Shown one piece after another: positions 33,544 through 38,730 of a stretch of DNA of 38,730 bases (position 1 is the stretch's first letter; every line of letters begins with the position of its first letter). The stretch is from positions 1 to 38,730 of the forward strand of contig NZ_JPMI01000101.1 in assembly GCF_000733295.1 (NCBI RefSeq). The letters run 5' to 3'. Origin of the DNA: Archangium violaceum Cb vi76 (lineage in GTDB: Bacteria > Myxococcota > Myxococcia > Myxococcales > Myxococcaceae). Made by a program: the position numbers and the translations under genes. A model generated the notes under the pieces. The model did not search any database, had not been told where the DNA came from, and saw only the letters and a program-made list of their open reading frames with translations.

Positions 33544-35838
33544 TCAGGTCAGACGATCGATGGTCTGCGCCAGGCTCTCCACGCCCAGTTCGCCCTTCAC
33601 CAGGTACGCATCCGCGCCGGCCTCGGCCCCGCGCCGCCTGTCTTCCGGAGACGCGAGCGAGGACAGGATGATGACGGGAATGCGGGACAGTCCCACGGTG
33701 GACTTGAGCCGCCGCGTGAACGAGAAGCCGTCCAGCCGGGGCATCTGCACGTCCGAGAGGATGAGGTCGTACTGCTGCGACTGGGCCTTGAGGTAGCCCT
33801 CCTCACCGTCCTGGGCCTCGTCCACGGTGTGCCCCAGCGCCTTGACGAGCGCGGACTCGGTGGCGCGCGCGATGGGCGAGTCGTCCACCAGCAGCACGCG
33901 CAGGCGCTTGGCGGCCTGGCCCTGGGTGACGGGCCGCGCCATGCGGCGCACCTCCGTCATGATGTCCGGCACGTGCAGGAGCACGGCGATGCGGCCGTCC
34001 TCCAGCGCGGCGGTGCCTGCGATGAAGGCGGCGCCCTTGAGGAACTCGCCTCCGCAGGGCTTCACCGCCACCTCGCGCTCGTCCACGAAGCCGTCCACCA
34101 CGAGGGCGGCCAGGTCATCACCGTGACGCACCACCACGGCGGGCGGCTTGTCGAAGCGGTTGCCTCCGTTGACGCCGAGCAGCGGCCCCAGGCCCACCAG
34201 CGCGGTGGGCTTGCCGCGGTGCTTCACCGCGAGGGTGCCGAAGACCTCCATCCGGTCCTCGGGCTTCACGCGCATCACCGCCACCACGTCGGCGGCGGGC
34301 ATGCCGTAGACGTCGTCGCCCAGGCGCACCAGCAGCACCTTCATGAGCGCCAGCGACTGCGGCAGGCGCAGGGTGATGGCGCTGCCACGGCCCAGGCGGC
34401 TGACGATGCCCACCGAGCCGCCCAGCGACTCCACCTTCTTCTTCACGACGTCCATGCCCACGCCGCGGCCGGAGATGTCGGTGATCTCCTGGCGGGTGGA
34501 GAAGCCAGCGCGGAAGACGAGCTCGATGGCCTCGCGCTCGGAGAGGGCGGCGGCCTGGGACTCGGTCAGCAGGCCCTTGCGCACGGCCACTTCCCGCAGC
34601 TTCTGCGGGTCCATGCCGCGGCCGTCGTCGTCCACCTCGATGCTGAGCATGTCGCCGTCGGCGCGCACGCGGATGCGCAGGCGGCCCGCGGCGGGCTTGC
34701 CGAGCATGCGGCGATCGTCGGGTGTCTCCAGGCCGTGGTCCACGCCATTGCGCAGCAGGTGCACCAGGGCGTCGCGCACGTCGGCCAGCATCGAGCGATC
34801 CACGCCGAGGTCGGCGTTCTCGATGACGAGATCCACTTCCTTGCCCTGGGCCCGGGCGATGTCACGCACGGCGCGGGGGAAGGCGTCGAAGACGGTGGAC
34901 AGCGGCACGAGGCGGGCCTCGGCCACGTGGTCCGCCATCATCGCCAGGTTGCCGTGCAGCGTCTCGATGCCATCCCCATTGCGGCGCACGAAGCGGAACG
35001 CGTCGTCGCGCAGCATGTGCAGGTCGCCCTCGATGCGCTCGAGGTCGTTGCGCAGCGAGTTGGGGACCGCCAGATGCTCGGCCAGCTTGAGGAAGCGGTC
35101 GCCCAGGCGCGAGAAGCGCTGCAGCAGCGCCTCGGCCTCGGACGCGCGCAGACGGCCACGCGCGCTCTCCACCAGGAGATCTCCCGCGAGCAGGCCGAGC
35201 GAGTCGAGCACCTCGACGTTCACGCGGATGCTGCGATCGGCGAGCGCCTTGTGGGAATGACCCTCGTCGTGCTCGGCCTTGGCGGCCCTGGCGGGAGCCG
35301 GAGGCGGAGGTGACACCGCCGCGGCGGGCGGAGGCACATACACGGGCTCGGCGGGCTCCTCGAGGGTGGCTTCCACCACGGGGACGGGGGCCGCGGGCAC
35401 CACGGGGATGGCCGTGTGCGAGGGGGCCTTGGCGCCCCCGATGGCCGGAGGCGCGTGTCCGGAGGCCGCGGCGAGCGCCTCGACCATCTCCTGCGAGGCC
35501 GGGGTACCCGACTGGGCGCCCTCGGTGTCCTCCAGGAGGTCCGAAATGGTGTCGCACGCACGCAGCAGGAGGTCCGTCGCCACTTCGGTGGCGGCCCTCC
35601 CGTCTCGCTCGGCGCGCAGCACGTCCTCGGCCGCGTGCGCGAGCTGGCCGATGGCGGCCAGGCCCAGCATGCGGGCCTCGCCCTTCATCGTGTGCAGCTC
35701 GCGCGCGACCTCGTCCGCCGCCTGATCCGCGGTGGGCTTCTCGAGATCGAGAATGCCCAGCTGGATCTTCTGGAGACGGTCGGCGCTGACCTCCTGGAAC
35801 TTCGACAGGAGGGATCTCTTGAGGGACTCGGTGTCCAT
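33544..35838 (-). CDS. frzE: FrzE, CheA-CheY hybrid kinase
   Basis: A 764-residue hybrid of histidine kinase and response regulator. The Hpt domain carries His49 in ARELHTMKGEARM, the known phosphorylation position in M. xanthus FrzE. A Pro/Ala-rich linker spans 109-200. Dimerisation and kinase domains follow, with the N-box LVHLLRNGVDHG (Asn364), DDDGRGMD (403-410) and GRGVGMD (457-463). A CheW-like regulatory domain covers about 495-635. The C-terminal receiver starts at LRVLLVDDS and has phospho-acceptor near Asp696 (LSDVQMPRLDG). It receives signals from FrzCD and passes phosphate to FrzZ. Confidence 0.97.
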   Translation of the reverse strand: MDTESLKRSLLSKFQEVSADRLQKIQLGILDLEKPTADQAADEVARELHTMKGEARMLGLAAIGQLAHAAEDVLRAERDGRAATEVATDLLLRACDTISDLLEDTEGAQSGTPASQEMVEALAAASGHAPPAIGGAKAPSHTAIPVVPAAPVPVVEATLEEPAEPVYVPPPAAAVSPPPPAPARAAKAEHDEGHSHKALADRSIRVNVEVLDSLGLLAGDLLVESARGRLRASEAEALLQRFSRLGDRFLKLAEHLAVPNSLRNDLERIEGDLHMLRDDAFRFVRRNGDGIETLHGNLAMMADHVAEARLVPLSTVFDAFPRAVRDIARAQGKEVDLVIENADLGVDRSMLADVRDALVHLLRNGVDHGLETPDDRRMLGKPAAGRLRIRVRADGDMLSIEVDDDGRGMDPQKLREVAVRKGLLTESQAAALSEREAIELVFRAGFSTRQEITDISGRGVGMDVVKKKVESLGGSVGIVSRLGRGSAITLRLPQSLALMKVLLVRLGDDVYGMPAADVVAVMRVKPEDRMEVFGTLAVKHRGKPTALVGLGPLLGVNGGNRFDKPPAVVVRHGDDLAALVVDGFVDEREVAVKPCGGEFLKGAAFIAGTAALEDGRIAVLLHVPDIMTEVRRMARPVTQGQAAKRLRVLLVDDSPIARATESALVKALGHTVDEAQDGEEGYLKAQSQQYDLILSDVQMPRLDGFSFTRRLKSTVGLSRIPVIILSSLASPEDRRRGAEAGADAYLVKGELGVESLAQTIDRLT

Positions 35839-35892
35839 GACCAGAGGGCGTCAGGACGGAAATCCGCCCCGAGTTGCCCCTCCCGCTCCTGA

Positions 35893-37119
35893 CTAGTCGG
35901 CCTTGAAACGCTTGATGAGCTCCGCCAGACGGCCGGCGAGCTGCGTGAGCTCGGCGGCGGCACCCGTGGCCTGCTTGGAGGCCTGGGTGGTCTGACGCGT
36001 CACGTCCTCGATCTCCGCCATGGAGGCCACCACCTGCTCGGTGGCGGTGCGCTGCTGCTGGGTGGCGAGGTTGATGACGCGGGCGGCGTCGCTCGTCTCC
36101 TGCACACCGGCGAGGATGCCCTCGACGGCCTGCGCGGCCACCGCGCCCAGCTTCTCACCGGACTCCGTGGCCTCCTTGGAGGCATCCGCGGCGCTGCCGG
36201 CGGCGGCCGTGGCCTCGCGGATCTCGGTGATCAGGTTCTTGATCTCCTTGGTGGACTCCATGACGTTCTCCGCCAGGCGGCGCATCTCGGCCGCGACGAT
36301 GGAGAAGCCCTTGCCCGCCTCACCGGCGCGGCTGCCCTCGAGGGCCGCGTTGAGCGCGAGCAGGTCCGAGCGGTCGGCGATCTCGTCGATGACCTCGACG
36401 ACGGTGCCGATGCGCTCCACGCGCTTGGACAGCTTGGTGATGGAGTCGGCCACGGCGACGCCGTCGCTGCGGATCTGCTGCATGGCCTGAATGAACTCGC
36501 CGATGGCGCCCCGGCCCGCGCGAGCGGCACCCAGGGTCTCCTCGGCCACGCGCGCCACGCTGCCGGCGTTCTCGGCGATCTGCGCCGAGGCGTGCTTCAG
36601 CTCTTCCATGGTGGCCGTGGTCTCGTGGATGGCCGCGGCCTGCTCGGTGGAGCTCGTCTCGTGCTGCGTGGAGGCGGCGAGCACCTGGTTGGCGGACGAG
36701 GACAGGCGCAGGGCCGCCTCGTTGATCTCGCGAACGAAGGTGCGCAGCGTCTCGATCACCTTGCCGAAGCCCTCGAGCAGGGGCCCGAGCTGAGCGTCCT
36801 CGGTGGAGGTGTTCCACTGGGCCAGGTCACCCTCGCGCACCAGGGTGATGAGCGCGTCGATGGCCTGATCGATCTCCTGGGCGGCCACCTGCTTGCGGCG
36901 CTCGGAGGAGGCATGCCGGTCCAGCAGCTGGTTGAAGAGCTGGGCCAGGTCGGCGGCATCGTCATCCACGGCGTTCTTGGGAACGCGCGCCTCGAGGTTG
37001 CCCGCCAGCACCGCGATCACGGTGTCGGTGAGGGGCTTGAGGGAGCCGGCCTTCTTGGAGCGAGGGGCAGCAGCGCCCTCCGTCGGGACAACTTCGTTCT
37101 TCGTGTCAGCGGGGGACAT
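35893..37119 (-). CDS. frzCD: FrzCD, soluble methyl-accepting chemoreceptor
   Basis: A 408-residue cytoplasmic receptor without transmembrane segments or a HAMP domain, as in M. xanthus FrzCD. Residues 1-130 form the divergent N-terminal region. The methyl-accepting coiled coil follows, with Gln/Glu-Glu pairs near AEETLGAARAG and a C-terminal bundle. The hairpin tip that binds FrzA and FrzE reads SDLLALNAALEGSRAGEAGK. FrzF and FrzG set its methylation. It is five bases after frzB. Confidence 0.96.
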   Translation of the reverse strand: MSPADTKNEVVPTEGAAAPRSKKAGSLKPLTDTVIAVLAGNLEARVPKNAVDDDAADLAQLFNQLLDRHASSERRKQVAAQEIDQAIDALITLVREGDLAQWNTSTEDAQLGPLLEGFGKVIETLRTFVREINEAALRLSSSANQVLAASTQHETSSTEQAAAIHETTATMEELKHASAQIAENAGSVARVAEETLGAARAGRGAIGEFIQAMQQIRSDGVAVADSITKLSKRVERIGTVVEVIDEIADRSDLLALNAALEGSRAGEAGKGFSIVAAEMRRLAENVMESTKEIKNLITEIREATAAAGSAADASKEATESGEKLGAVAAQAVEGILAGVQETSDAARVINLATQQQRTATEQVVASMAEIEDVTRQTTQASKQATGAAAELTQLAGRLAELIKRFKAD

Positions 37120-37124
37120 TGCCT

Positions 37125-37511
37125 TCAGTGCCTTCCTTGAGCATTCAAGGTTTCAACGAGATCGATGAGCATCACGGGGCGTTCCTGGTCGAGGAACACA
37201 CCGACCGCATACGGTGCCGCGCCAGCCACGGCCGGCAGGCGCCGCAGGTCCAGGATGGGGACGGGGCGCACGCCGCGGATGGCGTCCACCTTCAGGTGGC
37301 CCTCCCCTTCAGGGGTGTCGAAGACGAGCGCGCGGCCACCGCGCTTGAGCGGGCCGAGCCCCGGCACTTCCAGATCGTCCGGGTGCGAGCGATCGATGCG
37401 CAGCACCTGCTGGGCATCGGTGCCGTAGACGACGTCGCCGACCTCGAAGAAGAGGACGTCGACCTCGTTCTGCTCGGACGGCTCGGAGGACGAGTGATCG
37501 TCGTAGATCAT
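37125..37511 (-). CDS. frzB: FrzB, CheW-like protein
   Basis: A 128-residue CheW-like domain: VDVLFFEVGDVVYGTDAQQV at the start, PVPILDLRRLPAV in the core, and PVMLIDLVETLNA at the end. It is shorter than FrzA and lacks several core positions, as for the M. xanthus FrzB. It starts in an ATGA overlap with frzA. Confidence 0.88.
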   Translation of the reverse strand: MIYDDHSSSEPSEQNEVDVLFFEVGDVVYGTDAQQVLRIDRSHPDDLEVPGLGPLKRGGRALVFDTPEGEGHLKVDAIRGVRPVPILDLRRLPAVAGAAPYAVGVFLDQERPVMLIDLVETLNAQGRH

Positions 37512-38023
37512 CGCACCACCGCCCGCTGCCGGGCGCTCTGGAGCAGCTTGGTGAAGTTGATGAGGGCGATGGCCTCCTGGGGCGAGTTGCCACCGTGGAC
37601 GCCGAGCAGGTGCTCGACGGCCGCATCCCCACCCAGGGGAGGAGGAAGGATGTCGGCCACGGGAATGCGCCGCAGGCCGAGCACCGCGTCGGCCACCACC
37701 CCGACACGGTAATTGCCGCTGGTGCCGATGAAGAGCCGGGTCCTGGCCCCGACACGGGCCTCCCCCTTGCCAAGGAAGCGCAGGAGATCCATGACGGGGA
37801 GTACCTCGCCGCGGTGGCCGGTAACACCCAGGAGGAAGGACGGAGTTCGCGGAAGGGGCGTGAGGAGCCCGGTGCGAATGACCTCGAGGACATTCTCACT
37901 GGGGACCGCGAGGCGAAGCTCACCCACGCGGAAGCAGAAGAATTCCTGCTCGGGCCGGGCCTGGCCGGCGATGGCTCGGTCGGGCGCCTTCCGAAGCGCA
38001 CGCTGAAGGGGAGTGTTGGTCAA
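37508..38023 (-). CDS. frzA: FrzA, CheW-like coupling protein
   Basis: A 171-residue coupling protein linking FrzCD to FrzE. The CheW fold is clear from EFFCFRVGELRLAVP, then LGVTGHRGEVLPVMDLLRF and VADAVLGLRRIPVADI. The longest start is a TTG (38023) with no clear ribosome site; the putative promoter predicts a start of transcription only one or two bases before it, so translation could be leaderless. The stop overlaps frzB by 4 bases. Confidence 0.9.
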   Translation of the reverse strand: MTNTPLQRALRKAPDRAIAGQARPEQEFFCFRVGELRLAVPSENVLEVIRTGLLTPLPRTPSFLLGVTGHRGEVLPVMDLLRFLGKGEARVGARTRLFIGTSGNYRVGVVADAVLGLRRIPVADILPPPLGGDAAVEHLLGVHGGNSPQEAIALINFTKLLQSARQRAVVR

Positions 38024-38031
38024 GGCGCCAA

Positions 38032-38060
38032 AGTATCCGGAGGCTAGCGAAGTGGGTCAA
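38032..38060 (-). promoter_or_regulatory. putative promoter of the frz operon
   Basis: On the minus strand TTGACC (38060-38055) and GATACT (38037-38032) are spaced by 17 bases. The -10 element is only eight bases from the frzA TTG, so either the transcript is leaderless or the start codon is further in. The site lies in the frzA-frzZ divergent region of 109 bases. Confidence 0.5.
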
Positions 38061-38132
38061 GAGAGGACCGAATCACATGGTCCGGGCCCACTCAACGGTG
38101 TAGGGTGACGGCAGTATTCCTTGAGGAGGCAG

Positions 38133-38730
38133 ATGTCTCGCGTACTGGTCATCGATGATAGCCCGATGCTGGTGGAACTCACGGTCCGGGCCCTCTCCGC
38201 TGCTGGCTACCACGCCACCGGAGCGACCGACCTGGCGAGCCTCGACCTGAAGCTCGCCGAGGGACCGTTCGCGCTCATCCTCATGGACGTGAACATGCCA
38301 GAGATGTTCGGCGACGACGTCGTCGAATACCTCCGCACCCAGAAGAGGGTCACCTCCAAGCTGGTCCTCTACTCGGACATCGCCGAGGAGGAGCTGGCGG
38401 CCAAGACCCGGAACTCGGGCGCGGACGCCTACATCCTCAAAGGAGGCGGTATCGAGGCGGTGATCGGCGGCATCATGCGCATCCTGGGGGCCCCCACCAC
38501 CAGTACGGCCGCTCCCGCACGGCCAGCGACAGCGCCCGCCGCCCCGGCCGCTCGCCCGGCGGGGACCACGGCGGCGCCCCGCCCGCCCGCGGTGGCTCCG
38601 GCGACCCGTCCCCCCGCCGCCGCGCCGGGCCCCCGGCCCACCGGACCTGGCGTTCCCCAGGCGAATGTCGCCGCGCCGCCTCGCGTCGCCCCCGCGGCGG
38701 CTCCGGGACAGGCGATTCCCGGCCCACGTG
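38133..38730 (+). CDS. frzZ: FrzZ, double-receiver output protein (5' part)
   Basis: The first 199 codons of a gene that runs off the window. The visible protein is MSRVLVIDDSPMLVELTV and onward: a receiver domain (1-115) with Asp8 and Asp9 and phospho-acceptor Asp52 in LMDVNMPEMFG, exactly as in M. xanthus FrzZ. A long Ala/Pro/Arg-rich linker (118-199) follows. In FrzZ a second receiver comes after the linker; it would lie beyond this window. GAGGAGG precedes the ATG. Divergent from frzA. It is cut by the window edge, not broken. Confidence 0.95.
   Translation, partial: MSRVLVIDDSPMLVELTVRALSAAGYHATGATDLASLDLKLAEGPFALILMDVNMPEMFGDDVVEYLRTQKRVTSKLVLYSDIAEEELAAKTRNSGADAYILKGGGIEAVIGGIMRILGAPTTSTAAPARPATAPAAPAARPAGTTAAPRPPAVAPATRPPAAAPGPRPTGPGVPQANVAAPPRVAPAAAPGQAIPGPR

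Noticed and set aside
32845-35313. An 822-codon plus-strand open frame opposite frzE and frzG
   Set aside because: The minus-strand genes are unmistakable Frz proteins; the antisense frame is His/Leu/Arg-rich shadow sequence.
38133-38730. frzZ as a truncated single-receiver protein
   Set aside because: The frame is still open at the window edge and ends within the expected Ala/Pro linker, so the second receiver most likely lies just outside.
1-38730. CRISPR arrays, tRNA or rRNA genes, transposases and integrases
   Set aside because: I saw no direct-repeat array with uniform spacers, no cloverleaf or rRNA sequence, and no recombinase motifs in any translated frame. The GGATCA array is far too short-period to be CRISPR.

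Overview
The window is high-GC DNA (about 70% by eye) from a delta-proteobacterial myxobacterium, most likely of the Cystobacter/Archangium/Myxococcus group (Cystobacterineae). The strongest evidence is a complete frz chemosensory cluster at the right end: frzA-frzB-frzCD-frzE-frzG-frzF in Myxococcus xanthus order, with frzZ divergent. FrzE keeps its Hpt histidine at residue 49 and FrzZ its first phospho-aspartate at residue 52, the positions known in M. xanthus. Many lipoproteins, Ala/Pro-rich linkers and a toxin/immunity-like pair fit this lineage. I saw no tRNA, rRNA, CRISPR array or transposase, and no gene-free stretch longer than about 260 bases.

Left block (117-4435, all minus strand): a sulfur island. 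It holds larE (sacrificial sulfur transferase, three-cysteine type), cysC (APS kinase with a basic tail), and a tight operon E1-like adenylyltransferase > TusA-like > CysO-like sulfur carrier > degenerate E1-like protein > JAMM protease. The two E1-like proteins look complementary: one has the whole ATP site but no N-terminal arginine segment, the other has that segment but a ruined ATP site. An obligate heterodimeric bacterial E1 is the most interesting hypothesis here.

4532-10700: a small lipoprotein, a NarL-type two-component pair, an envelope protein with a probable outer-membrane barrel, an AI-2E/PerM transporter, a second lipoprotein, and a 36-residue very basic protein with a strong ribosome binding site. 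10741-13935: a DmpA-type autoprocessing aminopeptidase behind a TetR regulator with a perfect 11-bp-arm palindrome as likely operator, then an anchored LamG-domain protein. 14158-19186 (plus): an acyl-CoA-dehydrogenase-fold flavoenzyme, a GNAT acetyltransferase, and a lipoprotein with a nuclease-like C-terminus that overlaps by ATGA a protein of probable immunity type.

19255-23897 (minus): hemB heads a likely operon with a DUF4177-like protein, an RDD membrane protein and a tandemly duplicated ATP-grasp ligase. 24140-27011 (plus): an ABC-2 type ATPase, permease and anchored extracytoplasmic protein, translationally coupled. 27012-28340 is an abrupt AT-rich island holding two small membrane proteins of no recognised family, one with a glycine-zipper hairpin; this is a candidate acquired membrane-active system. 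28346-30873: a TrmN6-like methyltransferase, a DUF1015-like protein and a PHA-granule-region family protein.

30878-38730: the frz cluster. FrzA/FrzB (CheW-like) couple the soluble receptor FrzCD to the CheA-CheY fusion FrzE; FrzF (CheR-TPR) and FrzG (CheB) methylate and demethylate FrzCD; FrzZ receives phosphate as the output. Together they set the reversal frequency of gliding cells.
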